From NCBI GenBank assembly GCA_027625095.1, contig JAQBXN010000003.1, positions 62,001 through 126,000 of the forward strand: a DNA stretch of 64,000 nt, read 5' to 3'. Below are positions 8,820 through 17,976 of this stretch, piece by piece. The notes beneath the pieces were generated by a model, which had not been told where the DNA came from, ran no database searches, and was given only the letters and a program-made list of their open reading frames with translations. The position numbers and the translations under genes are program-made. The DNA comes from Planctomycetota bacterium (GTDB taxonomy: Bacteria; Planctomycetota; PUPC01; JACPCR01). Position 1 is the stretch's first letter. Each line of letters opens with the position of its first letter.

Positions 8820-9806
8820 ATGGTACAGTGCGCACTTGTAAGCGGGAGGACAATGGGCCTCAGACATGGGTCGAATTTCAACAACCATCCTGATGCAAAG
8901 GTCGTTGCTGTCTGCGATATGGACCCGGAACTCAGAGCGAAGGTCGAAAAGGAATACGACGCGCCGGGTTACGCCACACTTGATGAACTACTGGAAAACT
9001 GTGGTGCGGAACTGGTGCTGCTGATCGTGAACGAGACACGCCGTATCGAGCCTGTACGACGACTCCTCGCGGCCGGACGAAATGTCTTTACCGAGAAACC
9101 GCTTTGTGGCCTGGAGGGTCAGTTTCGCCTGCGGGAAGAGGATGCGGTAATCGCCGCCCCGGCGATTCGTGAGTGGCGTGAGTCCGGACTGAAATTCGGT
9201 ATCGATTTCAACTACCGGTTCATGGAACATTTCCGAAAGCTGCACGATGACATCACCAATGGCGTGCTTGGCGAATTGAAGATGATTCGGGCGCGTGCTC
9301 ACTTCAACTGCTGGTCACACATCATCGATCAGATTCTTTGGTCGATGGGCTTGCCGGAATGGGTCAGCGCCTATGGTAACCCGTCCGAAGAAGGTGGCTG
9401 GCAGCGCAGTATTCGAATGCAGTGGGCTAACGGTGCCTCTGGCTCACTTGAGGGCACCAACACGTGGGGCATGGAGATTCCGCTCAGCATCATCGCGGTT
9501 GGTGACAAGAGCTACGGTTGGGCCCAGGGCCTCCAGGGCTGGTATCGCCGTGCGAAGTCCAACGTTGGGAATTTGGAGATAGAGGAACTCTTCGAGGCTG
9601 AAGAAGGGGCTCCGGAAATGCGCGAATCCTTCGTCCGAATGGCCGATGGCGTCATTAAGGGCATGCAGAATGACACAGCGTTCCCGGCGGACGGCGAGGC
9701 AGCCTGGAACGAACTCCTCTTCGAGGCTGCGGTGTACCGTTCCTGTATCAACGATGGCGCAAGAGTGGTCCTCGCAGATGTCGAAGCTGACGCCATGCGT
9801 TCGTAG
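8820..9806 (+). CDS. Gfo/Idh/MocA family oxidoreductase
   Basis: NAD(P)-dependent dehydrogenase-like protein, probably acting on a sugar, inositol or related polyol. The ATG at 8820 follows AGGAGA at good spacing, so I prefer it to the TTG at 8775. An N-terminal Rossmann segment (VVAVCDMDPELRAK) leads to the EKPL motif that ends the nucleotide-binding domain, then an alpha/beta domain with FGIDFNYRFMEH. The usual N-terminal glycine-rich loop is weak (ALVSGRTMGLRHG), so cofactor binding may be atypical. A DUF6785 membrane protein follows after 174 bp. The substrate cannot be read from the sequence. Confidence 0.85.
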   Translation: MVQCALVSGRTMGLRHGSNFNNHPDAKVVAVCDMDPELRAKVEKEYDAPGYATLDELLENCGAELVLLIVNETRRIEPVRRLLAAGRNVFTEKPLCGLEGQFRLREEDAVIAAPAIREWRESGLKFGIDFNYRFMEHFRKLHDDITNGVLGELKMIRARAHFNCWSHIIDQILWSMGLPEWVSAYGNPSEEGGWQRSIRMQWANGASGSLEGTNTWGMEIPLSIIAVGDKSYGWAQGLQGWYRRAKSNVGNLEIEELFEAEEGAPEMRESFVRMADGVIKGMQNDTAFPADGEAAWNELLFEAAVYRSCINDGARVVLADVEADAMRS

Positions 9807-9864
9807 CGTTCTCGTTCAAGTCGTCCGCTCCCAGCCCGATAGCACAGCCAACTGAACAAAAATA

Positions 9865-9911
9865 AACGGAGATTTCTGTGAATGATTGTGTTTCCCTCTG
9901 TTCCCTCCGTT
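9865..9911. repeat. Short palindromic element
   Basis: AACGGAG (9865-9871) is exactly complementary to CTCCGTT (9905-9911). The right half, TTTCCCTCTGTTCCCTCCG, resembles the right arm of the 2245-2323 element. It lies in the gap between the oxidoreductase and the DUF6785 gene. Confidence 0.4.
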
Positions 9912-9980
9912 CCATCCAGTTGATAAGGTTTTGGTTACGGCCGCCGCCCGCACCAGAAGTCTCGTACCAATGACCAACTG

Positions 9981-11912
9981 ATGCCAGACCAGCAACACAT
10001 TCATAGCATTCGAATCCGAGCAATTCTCCTTGGCTTGATCCTGATTCCCTGGAATTGCTTCTGGATCATCCAGATGGAGGTGATGTGGTATATCGCGCAG
10101 CCGACGACAATTTCATTATTTCAAAATGTGCTGCTCTCTCTGGTCGGCGTCACCCTTCTTAATTCAATCGTAAAGCGCTTCGCTCCGAAGGGCGCTCTCA
10201 ATCCGGCGGAACTGATCACCATCTACACGATGCTCTGTATGACGACCGCGATGTGCGGACATGACATGCTCCAGGTGCTCACGCCAATCCTGATTCATCC
10301 ATTCCGATTCTCCAGTCCGGAAAACAATTGGTCCGACCTGTTCGCCGGTAAGCTGCCTACAGAGCTCATGGTGAGTAACGCCCCCGAAGCGGTCGTCAAT
10401 TTTTATGAAGGCGGTTCAAGCCTTTACCAGGCAGAAAACTTCAACGCCTGGCTGCCGGTGGTGTTGATATGGACGGCCTTTCTATCGACGCTCGTATTCA
10501 CCACCATGTGCCTGAACTCACTCATCCGGAAGGAGTGGACCGAGAATGAACGGCTGAGCTATCCGGTCGTTGAACTTCCTCTCGCCATTGCCACAGATCC
10601 CAAGAAGATGTTATGGAACTGGCCCTTCTTATGGGGCTTCATGCTTGCCGGCGGTATCGCCGCGTATAACGGCCTTGGGGTGCTTGACCCTGACCTCCTC
10701 CCTGAGATCCCGGTAAAGAAGCACGACCTCACTGCACTGCTTAGAGACCTTGGGCATCCGTGGAACGCAGCCGGCAACATCTGGTTGGGCTACTATCCAG
10801 CCGTGATAGGTATGGCCTATGTCATGCCACTCGAGCTGATGTTCTCGTGCTGGTTCTTTTACTTCTTTTGGAAATTCGAACGTGTAATCATCGCCTCTCT
10901 GGGGCTGACTCCTCTGGTAGGGCCGCAGTACATCTCGCAGCAGGCCACCGGTGGTTACCTGGCCATTGCCATTGGCGCACTCTGGTTCGGGAGAAATCAT
11001 CTGAAAGAAATCTTCCGCAAACTTACCGGAAGAAAGTCATCTCTAACCGACGAGACCGAACCTCTCAGTTACAAGGCCGCAGTCATTGGAGTCATATCCG
11101 GAATGACCGCACTGGTTCTTTTCTGTTGGCGGGCTGGCATGCCACCGTGGTTGGCATTCGTGTATTTTGCACTTTATCTAATCATCGCTGCGGGGGTCGC
11201 CCGGATGCGCGCAACCTGCGGCCCGCCTGCGCACGACCTTCACTATGCCGGGCCAGGCGAGATTTTGACTACCTGCGTGGGCACAGCGAATCTGGGCGGT
11301 GAAAGTCTGGGACTGATGAGCATTTTCTTTGGCTTCAACCGAGCCTATCGAGGGCATCCGACCGCTCATTCGCTGGAAGGCCTCAAGCTGGCGGAGCGCA
11401 CGGGAGGCAGTCAGCGGCGCGTGTTTATCGCCCAGATGCTGGGAGTAAGTTTTGGCTGTATCTGTGCGTTCTGGGCCATTTTGCACCTCACTTACAAAAA
11501 TCCGTCCGGTGCTACCTGGCTGCTTTCAGTTCCGTTTGGCGGCGGCACCTACCAGCGCCTTCAGGGTTGGGTCGGCCATCCCAAGGGTGCTGACTTTACC
11601 GCAGTCCTCTTCTACGCCATTGGCTTCCTGATTGTCGCTCTGATGCCGTTACTCAAGATCCTCCATACCGGTATTCCGTTCCACCCAATTGGATTCGCCA
11701 TCTCAACAAGCTGGTCAATGGAGCACGTGTGGTTTCCAATATTTATCGCCTGGACGATCAAACTCGCCATTGTGAAGTATCTTGGCGGGGCGGGTTACCG
11801 AAAGTATCTGCCGTTCTTCCTGGGACTCATACTCGGTGACTACGTAGTCGGCGGAATCTGGTCGTTCGTCTCCCTCGCGACCGGGGAGAAAATGTATACA
11901 GTGTGGCCGTAA
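9981..11912 (+). CDS. DUF6785-family polytopic membrane protein
   Basis: A 643-residue inner-membrane protein with roughly 12-14 hydrophobic segments, the first at about residues 12-30. It resembles the DUF6785/DUF6784 proteins common in planctomycete- and lentisphaera-type genomes, some of which are compared with oligopeptide-transporter-like permeases. A conserved-looking loop near residue 410 reads RMRATCGPPAHDLHYAGPGE. A transport role is therefore an inference. It sits downstream of an oxidoreductase and upstream of PhyH genes, which fits a catabolic locus. The family call rests on recalled sequence character, not on a search. Confidence 0.75.
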   Translation: MPDQQHIHSIRIRAILLGLILIPWNCFWIIQMEVMWYIAQPTTISLFQNVLLSLVGVTLLNSIVKRFAPKGALNPAELITIYTMLCMTTAMCGHDMLQVLTPILIHPFRFSSPENNWSDLFAGKLPTELMVSNAPEAVVNFYEGGSSLYQAENFNAWLPVVLIWTAFLSTLVFTTMCLNSLIRKEWTENERLSYPVVELPLAIATDPKKMLWNWPFLWGFMLAGGIAAYNGLGVLDPDLLPEIPVKKHDLTALLRDLGHPWNAAGNIWLGYYPAVIGMAYVMPLELMFSCWFFYFFWKFERVIIASLGLTPLVGPQYISQQATGGYLAIAIGALWFGRNHLKEIFRKLTGRKSSLTDETEPLSYKAAVIGVISGMTALVLFCWRAGMPPWLAFVYFALYLIIAAGVARMRATCGPPAHDLHYAGPGEILTTCVGTANLGGESLGLMSIFFGFNRAYRGHPTAHSLEGLKLAERTGGSQRRVFIAQMLGVSFGCICAFWAILHLTYKNPSGATWLLSVPFGGGTYQRLQGWVGHPKGADFTAVLFYAIGFLIVALMPLLKILHTGIPFHPIGFAISTSWSMEHVWFPIFIAWTIKLAIVKYLGGAGYRKYLPFFLGLILGDYVVGGIWSFVSLATGEKMYTVWP

Positions 11913-12218
11913 CGGGACTTGGAGCAGGCATGGGATCTCAGGAGGTCAGGCACGTTGAAACCTGGATTAGCGGGGGAGGTAAAATCGTGAAACTTATAGG
12001 GCAGTATAAATCCACAAATCACAGACCAGATCCACGACGTCATCGACAGCATTACCGGCCACTCTCACAAGAGAGGCTTTTGAAATGCGTGAGGCGTATG
12101 ATGTGAAACTATCTTGCCGGTTCTCAGGGAATTGGGGGGCGCCAGTCTCCCGCCCTGCCCGGTTTGTTTTGCCTTCTATATTGATCCCGATCTTTGTGCC
12201 TCGAAGAATTTCTTACAA
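11913..12218. other. 306-bp gap, nothing recognised
   Basis: There is no supported gene. An open frame runs from 12114 into the next gene, but its first 35 residues are Cys/Pro-rich and unlike the family, so I treat them as untranslated leader. I see no clear terminator or riboswitch. Confidence 0.4.
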
Positions 12219-12989
12219 ATGACAGGGCTTATTGCTGCCTTTAAAGAAGAGGTAGGAGGTGTCCTTTCAGACCTGCGCGGGGCTACAATCAGCAGGCAGG
12301 GCGATGCAACCTTCCATCGCGGACTCCACAAGGGGAAGCACGATCTGGTCGTCGCCATTTCGGGAGCTGGGATGCAGCGCGCTATGGAGACGTCCGAGCA
12401 CCTCATCAGAGAATTCCGGCCAAGCCTGCTGCTCTCGACTGGCACATGCGGAGGCATTTCTGCGGATCTCAAGACGGGCAATCTGGTCATTCCTCATTCG
12501 GTGCAGTACCTGTCCATGCATCAGGCTGATCCGCTGCCGTTTCCTGCTGTTGCGATGGATGCGGAGCTTGGGCAGCGTCTAATCCTCGCACGTCATCGCT
12601 GCGGAATTCTCGGCAGGGAAGGACTGCTTCTGACCACAGACAGGATCGTTCGTACTACCGCAGAAAAGCGAGCCATTATGGACATTCCAGAGATTACAGC
12701 GGTCGACATGGAATCCGCCGCAATAGCGAGTGCGGCAGAGGAACAGGGAGTGCCTTTCGGCATCGTCCGCGCAGTTGCCGACCCTGCGTGGGAAAACCTC
12801 ATCGTGGACTATGAACTGATTCTAAAAGGAAAATCCACCGCCACTCCGCTGGATGTGCTCGGCTACTTGGCCACGCATCCCTGGCAACTGGCAGCATTCG
12901 TCAAAGATGTGAAAAGAGTGTTCCACGCATCCGCGGTATTAAAAACTTACTATCGATCATTCTTCGAGCAGCAGGCGATGTATGCGTGA
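12219..12989 (+). CDS. Nucleoside phosphorylase-fold protein (MTA/SAH nucleosidase or HpnG-like)
   Basis: Probable nucleosidase or phosphorylase of the PNP/UDP superfamily. From the ATG at 12219 it starts MTGLIAAFKEEVGGV, the usual beginning of methylthioadenosine/S-adenosylhomocysteine nucleosidases. It contains LLSTGTCGGIS, where these enzymes have a G-x-AGG-like loop, and VDMESAAIASAAEEQGVPF, the ribose-binding Met-Glu and following helix. After PFGIVRAVADPA it has a C-terminal extension of about 60 residues, as in the hopanoid-associated phosphorylase HpnG group. The catalytic Asp is plausibly in RAVADPA. I cannot tell the nucleosidase from the HpnG role; no other hopanoid gene is nearby. 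Confidence 0.75.
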   Translation: MTGLIAAFKEEVGGVLSDLRGATISRQGDATFHRGLHKGKHDLVVAISGAGMQRAMETSEHLIREFRPSLLLSTGTCGGISADLKTGNLVIPHSVQYLSMHQADPLPFPAVAMDAELGQRLILARHRCGILGREGLLLTTDRIVRTTAEKRAIMDIPEITAVDMESAAIASAAEEQGVPFGIVRAVADPAWENLIVDYELILKGKSTATPLDVLGYLATHPWQLAAFVKDVKRVFHASAVLKTYYRSFFEQQAMYA

Positions 12990-13004
12990 GCGGTGAATAA
13001 GACT

Positions 13005-13025
13005 CTGAATCCTGAACCCTGAATG
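13005..13025. repeat. Three tandem heptamers (CTGAATC-like)
   Basis: CTGAATC, CTGAACC and CTGAATG run head to tail in the gap before the PhyH pair. Period-7 repeats with other sequences occur at 42429 and 58431. Confidence 0.5.
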
Positions 13026-13153
13026 GAAAGGATTGTTAAGTGGGATTCGCTAAAATTTGACATGCGGTGTTCATAATCTATATCCGCGACCCTGATCTGA
13101 TACATAAAGACCATGTCGCAAGACTTTCTCATTAAGAAACCAAGGGGAATACC

Positions 13154-13996
13154 ATGCTGACCGACGCACAGGTTCAACACTACAAGGAAGAGGGATACGT
13201 CAAGGTGGAGCAGCTCTTTTCACATGAAGAGGTACAGGAACTCGGCGAGGACATGAACCGTATCATCGAAACCTGGGGCGAAGAGATCATCGGCTGGCAC
13301 GGCCCTTGGCGCGACCGTTATCTCAGTGAAAATGAACGCCTCAATACCAAGGCTGTCTTCATGCACCGGCCGGATCATTTTTCCGCGGTCTGGTCGCGTT
13401 CGTATCACCACAAGGGCCTGGTCTCGTGCATCGCTCAGCTTGTCGGCCCGACCATGCAATGGCACCACACCGTTCTACACGGGAAGCCGCCAGAACTGGG
13501 AACGCCATTTCCGATGCACCAGGACTATCCCTTTTATCCGCACGAGGGCCCAGACTTTATTGATTGTCTTCTCCATCTCGATGACGCACCTGCCGAAAGC
13601 GGATGTCTCCGGGTCGTACCAGGCAGCCATAAAAACGGCCCGCTCGAGCATAACACCGGCCCGGACACGGCACCCCATCTGCCACCGGAAAAGTATCACC
13701 CGGATTTCATCGATTCGATCGAGGTTCCCGCAAAGGCTGGGGACGTCATCTTTTTCAGCTATCTCTTGATCCATTGGTCGGACGTGAATCGAACGGACAA
13801 ATGGCGGAGGGGTGTCCGATACGGATATCACACACCAGAGATGCATCCTGTCGGCAAGGACTCCGCTGAACCCAATCACAACACGATCGTCTGCGGCTTC
13901 AAAGAAAGACGAAACGAGCCGAAACCCTTGATCGCCTCGGCGGACGCTCGAAAGCCTGGTGGCGCGAAGATTGAGGGAGAGTTCGTCACCGCATGA
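13154..13996 (+). CDS. PhyH-family Fe(II)/2-oxoglutarate dioxygenase
   Basis: Non-haem iron hydroxylase-like enzyme of the phytanoyl-CoA/ectoine hydroxylase family. The HxD iron motif is His122-x-Asp124 in MHQDYPFYPH. The distal His is in LLIHWSDVNRTDKWRRG, whose Arg probably binds 2-oxoglutarate. GCLRVVPGSH marks the double-stranded beta-helix core. An AAGGGG site lies upstream of the ATG. The stop overlaps the next PhyH start (ATGA at 13993-13996). The substrate is unknown; these families hydroxylate small acids, amino acids or fatty acyl groups. Confidence 0.9.
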   Translation: MLTDAQVQHYKEEGYVKVEQLFSHEEVQELGEDMNRIIETWGEEIIGWHGPWRDRYLSENERLNTKAVFMHRPDHFSAVWSRSYHHKGLVSCIAQLVGPTMQWHHTVLHGKPPELGTPFPMHQDYPFYPHEGPDFIDCLLHLDDAPAESGCLRVVPGSHKNGPLEHNTGPDTAPHLPPEKYHPDFIDSIEVPAKAGDVIFFSYLLIHWSDVNRTDKWRRGVRYGYHTPEMHPVGKDSAEPNHNTIVCGFKERRNEPKPLIASADARKPGGAKIEGEFVTA

Positions 13997-14820
13997 AAGC
14001 CGACTTTAAACTGACTCAAGAGCAGATCGATCACTTTAAGGATCGGGGATATCTGGCTCTGAACAAAGTGACGACCGACGAAGATGTCGCATTCATACGA
14101 GAGATCTATGATCGACTGTTCAGAGAACGTATCGGCTGGGATGAAGGCAACTGTTTCGACCTCGCGGGCGCGGACGAGGAGGGCAAAGAGATCGCCTTAC
14201 CTCAGATCCTTGGCCCGGCACGGTACGCGCCTGAACTCAACGACACCGGACTCCTGAAGAATGTGACTGCCGTCGCGAAACAGCTCCTCGGTGAGGAAGC
14301 TACCTGTGGGTTTGCGCATGCCATCTTCAAACCGCCACGGATCGGTGCGGAGACGCCCTGGCATCAAGACGCGGCTTACTGGGGCAGCACCCACTGGAAC
14401 AATTCGATCAGCATCTGGGTGCCACTGCAGGATGTAAATAAAGAAAATGGTTGCATGGAATTCGTCCCCAGCAGCCACAAATACGACGTACTCACCCACC
14501 AATGCATTAACAAAGATCCGCGTATCCACGGCCTCGAACTCGTGGAAGAAGAGAGGTACAACATCGTCGACCCGGTGTCGTGCCCGCTGCCGGCCGGCGG
14601 GGCGACCATTCATGGCGGTTACATGCTGCACCACACCGAGCCCAATCGTTCCGACGTGCCGCGGCGAGCGATCATTTTGAGTGCCAGCACACCAGGCACA
14701 GAGCGGAAGCTGCCTCGCAAGTTTTATTGGAACGAAATGAAAAGAACCCCGCGAACAGATCGGGCTAAAGCCGCGCAGCACCGTAAAGAGGCGGCCAGTG
14801 TGACGAAAGTTACCAACTGA
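13993..14820 (+). CDS. PhyH-family Fe(II)/2-oxoglutarate dioxygenase
   Basis: Second dioxygenase, translationally coupled to the first by a four-base ATGA overlap. The iron motif is WHQDAAYWG (His124, Asp126) and the distal His is in YMLHHTEPNRSDVPRRA, with a following Arg for 2-oxoglutarate. NGCMEFVPSSHKYDV matches the family core. Sequence divergence from its neighbour suggests different substrates or a heteromeric pair rather than a recent duplication. The C terminus is Lys/Arg-rich. Confidence 0.9.
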   Translation: MKADFKLTQEQIDHFKDRGYLALNKVTTDEDVAFIREIYDRLFRERIGWDEGNCFDLAGADEEGKEIALPQILGPARYAPELNDTGLLKNVTAVAKQLLGEEATCGFAHAIFKPPRIGAETPWHQDAAYWGSTHWNNSISIWVPLQDVNKENGCMEFVPSSHKYDVLTHQCINKDPRIHGLELVEEERYNIVDPVSCPLPAGGATIHGGYMLHHTEPNRSDVPRRAIILSASTPGTERKLPRKFYWNEMKRTPRTDRAKAAQHRKEAASVTKVTN

Positions 14821-14961
14821 AAGATGTATAGAAGGCCGGCACGCGGAAGCCCAGGCTGAAAGCTTTGCTCGCGAAGTTCTGCGCGTCGCACGTGCTCAAA
14901 TCTCACTCATAATCTCGGATCTTCTGAAATCCTTAGATTTGAGTTCGGTAGCAGGCTGCGG

Positions 14962-14980
14962 TCGCTTTTATGGAAAGCGA
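14962..14980 (+). terminator. Possible weak terminator after the PhyH pair
   Basis: A 7-bp stem TCGCTTT/AAAGCGA with a 5-nt loop is followed by GAGGTTTCTAGTTTT, a broken T-rich run. It lies in the convergent gap between the dioxygenase operon and the 15014 gene. Confidence 0.3.
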
Positions 14981-15013
14981 GAGGTTTCTAGTTTTGGCAA
15001 GCCGGAAGAGCCA

Positions 15014-16657
15014 TCATTGACCCCGCCACATGGGATCAATCCACATGCAAAGAAACAGAATCATCAATAACTGTCCGGCAAAGAGAAATATCCATACGGT
15101 CTGTGGGGATGACTCTAATCCGAACGGGGTTTTGAATTCCTCTAAATCTGGCTGCAGCTTCACCGGACAGAGAGCCAGCAATGCTCCGATAGCAAGGCAT
15201 GGGTAGAGAAACATCCACAGCCGGCAAACTTCGCCGCGATTAATACCCAGAATTGAAAGCAGAATAATGGTCGTGAGCGCGGCCCAGAGGAAGGCAGACC
15301 TCTTTTCAATCCGTCTCTCCGCTTTGATTCTGTCGGCGGCGCCAAATATCAACAATGTGAACAGCGGCAGACCCATCGAGTAGGCCGTCTCGATTGGCGA
15401 TGTCAGCAAAAAGGGCAAATAACTGCGAGCTTTTTCGAGATTGAATTTCTGATTATTCTCAAGACAGAGTCGGCTGATTTGAACCATGTTCAATCCGAAG
15501 ACCGCGTAGAGCAAAGCAACGACAATGGCAACCCCTGTGCCTGCACGCAGTCCAATTTTCACAAGTGGTGGCAGAGCCTGTCCGTCCCCCTTCTGCTGCT
15601 CAGAATACACGTGCAGAGCACCGAAAAAGAAAACCACTCCCAGGGGAACGACCATCGCCATAGTGAGATTGATCGACAGGGCAAGAGTCACCCCAAAGGC
15701 CAGCGCATAACTTCGCTTCTTCTCAATAACTGCCCGGACGCCCAGGAGTATCACGGTGGTCGCAACCAGAGGCAGCATCTGATCCGTAATCGGGTTAAAC
15801 AGATAAGTTCCCGGGAAGAGAGCAGTGAGACCCGCTGCGATGAGTGCCGGCCTCCTTTCAAGGAACGACCTGGCGAGCAGGTAAGTGGGTACTGGAAGAA
15901 GCGCCGCACAGATCCAAAAGCCAACTGCGGCCAGGCATGCGGCCGACGCGATCATTCTTAGCTTTCCTTCTGTCAGGGAATCGCCAAGGATGGCTGACCG
16001 CAGGAGCTCAGTTCCGGGGAAATCCATCAACACCATCTTCTTCGCCACACAGAACAGCAAGACAAAGCCGGGCGGGTGTGTGGGCAGGTGCGGAAACGGC
16101 CCTTGCTCATGAGCGCCTTTGAGCTCTTCCTCCAATGCCTCCAAGTATTCCCATGTATCATCAATCGCAAATGCGCGAAACATATAAGCGCCGTCACCAT
16201 TCTGATCCATGACATGCGCCATGGAGCCTTCGACGCCCCCCTGAGAGAGGAAAACCGAGCAGGTAACGTGGAGCAGAAATGAGCACGCCACAAGCACGGA
16301 GAGAATCGCCACGATTTCCGATTTTTTCAGCGGATGCCGCCTCCTCAAAATCATGATCAGGATCGCCATGATGCCCACGCCCGGCAGAGCGCACGCGGCC
16401 AGAGCGAGCGGGTCAAACGACGGCTCCTTCACATATGGAAAGACAAACTCTCCGGGGACGCCGAGTGGCATCAGCCGAAACAGAATAAGCGCAAAACCAA
16501 CCGCAGAAATCGCCACTGGTATGATCACCCTGAGTTTACCAGGCATTTCAGATTCCTTGGGGTGCACCTTCTTTGATCCAACTAAGCGGGTGAGCGGGCC
16601 GATTGAACTTTTCCAGTCTACATTTCCGTCGTGGTCTTCGTCCTTGCCTTTGTCCAT
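15014..16657 (-). CDS. Polytopic membrane protein, GT-C/ArnT-like
   Basis: A 547-residue protein with about 11-12 hydrophobic helices, the first beginning near residue 45 after a charged cytoplasmic tail. The extracytoplasmic loop between early helices contains acidic residues and FPHLPTHPPGFVLL. That loop is reminiscent of GT-C glycosyltransferases such as ArnT and the PMT family, which use lipid-linked sugars. The His-Pro-Pro-Gly motif is the main reason for the call. Start alternatives include the Met 37 codons in (MPGKLRVI). A role in glycosylating envelope molecules is an inference. Confidence 0.55.
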   Translation of the reverse strand: MDKGKDEDHDGNVDWKSSIGPLTRLVGSKKVHPKESEMPGKLRVIIPVAISAVGFALILFRLMPLGVPGEFVFPYVKEPSFDPLALAACALPGVGIMAILIMILRRRHPLKKSEIVAILSVLVACSFLLHVTCSVFLSQGGVEGSMAHVMDQNGDGAYMFRAFAIDDTWEYLEALEEELKGAHEQGPFPHLPTHPPGFVLLFCVAKKMVLMDFPGTELLRSAILGDSLTEGKLRMIASAACLAAVGFWICAALLPVPTYLLARSFLERRPALIAAGLTALFPGTYLFNPITDQMLPLVATTVILLGVRAVIEKKRSYALAFGVTLALSINLTMAMVVPLGVVFFFGALHVYSEQQKGDGQALPPLVKIGLRAGTGVAIVVALLYAVFGLNMVQISRLCLENNQKFNLEKARSYLPFLLTSPIETAYSMGLPLFTLLIFGAADRIKAERRIEKRSAFLWAALTTIILLSILGINRGEVCRLWMFLYPCLAIGALLALCPVKLQPDLEEFKTPFGLESSPQTVWIFLFAGQLLMILFLCMWIDPMWRGQ

Positions 16658-16845
16658 TCTCGTTCACGGCCACGGTAATACATCAGGATGTAGACGAAGA
16701 TAAAGATCTACTTCGTAATTTCTGCGCGTAGCGCGGGTACTCTCCAGATTTTTTGGTGCGGCCATGTATCGCGGTAAGAGACTACTTTGAAGACAGGGGC
16801 GAACTGCACCCTTACGAAGAATTCACGCACTTGGAAAAGCTTACG

Positions 16846-17976
16846 TCAGGGCTCGTCTGCTTCCCACAGTTTGGTTTTCCATGCATCCACGCTGAGCCAC
16901 AACTCTCGTTCACATTCGTCCGCCGAAACGCCTTCGGAAAAGATCGTCATGACTGGCTGGCCTTTCATCATCGGTGTGCCCGGGTGCGGGATGTCAGCCA
17001 CGTGTGGCCACCGGAGGGTGGGATCGTGAATTTCAGGAAACTTGAAATCCCTATCCGAAAATAAGATGGCCTTGGCCACTATTCTTTCTGGCTTGGAAGG
17101 GGAATTAAGTGACTGGATTCCCCTATCTCTGAACGCCGCCTTATGATACCCCATCGCATTCAAGCCCGTCGCCAGCTCAAGCACCTCAACAGATGCTGAG
17201 TACCGTGGATTGATCTCCAGCATCCAGAAGCTGATTCCATCGGGACTGCGAATGAAGTCGACACCGAACAATCCACGAAGCCGGTACTCCGAAACCAGAA
17301 GGCTTCCCATTCGCGCCAACTCAGAGCCTTGGCTTTGCGTCAAAGAAAGTGGGCCGATATTGCCGCAGTATTTGAAATCACGAACATTGAGCGACCCCTC
17401 TCCGATCAACTGACGCGTGGCCCCCAACAACAGGCAGTGGCTATCGAATCCAACGAAAACTGCGCTGCAAGGGATGCCTGACATGTGTTCCTGATAATAG
17501 TAGCCAGCAGGCGTCTCGTTCGTTTTTTTAGATGCGGCAAATGAAATCCCGGTACCGCATCCGCTCCGAAAGGGCTTTTGAAGCCATTCACCAACTTCCT
17601 GTAATTCGTACCGGCACCTTGGCATCAGCAGTCCGGCAGAATCAGCGAATTCCTTCAAAAGGAACGGATCACGAACCCGTCCCAGCACGGAAGCGGTATT
17701 TCCCCAGAGCTCGCCTTTGCTCTCAGCTCTGGCAATCAGATCGGGATAGTTCTCCAGCGCGCCGGTGTAAAGCCAGGGACCCTCGTGCTTTTCCAGAATC
17801 GGTAACAGGCCAGAAGGATATTCCGCTCCGGACAACCGCACCGTGGTGGTATCTGCCAGATCTGCATCTGCAAACAGGTCGGCGCACAAGGTTTCGATCC
17901 CCGCCCGGTGGGCTGAGAAAGCTGCTGCCCTGGAGCTGGCTCCGAAGATTAACAGAGGGGAACTGTGTTCTGACAT
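16846..17976 (-). CDS. ATP-grasp family carboligase-like protein
   Basis: Predicted ATP-dependent ligase joining a carboxylate to an amine or thiol. The protein has an N-terminal pre-ATP-grasp segment (LLIFGASSRAAAFSAHRAG) and the phrase ALENYPDLI. The ATP-grasp core holds KPFRSGCGTGI, and FWMLEINPRYSAS near residue 262 carries the metal-binding Glu and Asn. This resembles the COG2232 group, found among other places in tetrahydromethanopterin-linked C1 gene sets of planctomycetes and methylotrophs. No other C1 gene is in the window, so that pathway is only a suggestion. It is divergent from the sulfatase gene. Confidence 0.72.
   Translation of the reverse strand: MSEHSSPLLIFGASSRAAAFSAHRAGIETLCADLFADADLADTTTVRLSGAEYPSGLLPILEKHEGPWLYTGALENYPDLIARAESKGELWGNTASVLGRVRDPFLLKEFADSAGLLMPRCRYELQEVGEWLQKPFRSGCGTGISFAASKKTNETPAGYYYQEHMSGIPCSAVFVGFDSHCLLLGATRQLIGEGSLNVRDFKYCGNIGPLSLTQSQGSELARMGSLLVSEYRLRGLFGVDFIRSPDGISFWMLEINPRYSASVEVLELATGLNAMGYHKAAFRDRGIQSLNSPSKPERIVAKAILFSDRDFKFPEIHDPTLRWPHVADIPHPGTPMMKGQPVMTIFSEGVSADECERELWLSVDAWKTKLWEADEP

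Noticed and set aside
15479-15961. 160-residue plus-strand frame inside the GT-C-like gene
   Set aside because: Polar, low-information shadow of a gene encoding many membrane helices on the other strand.
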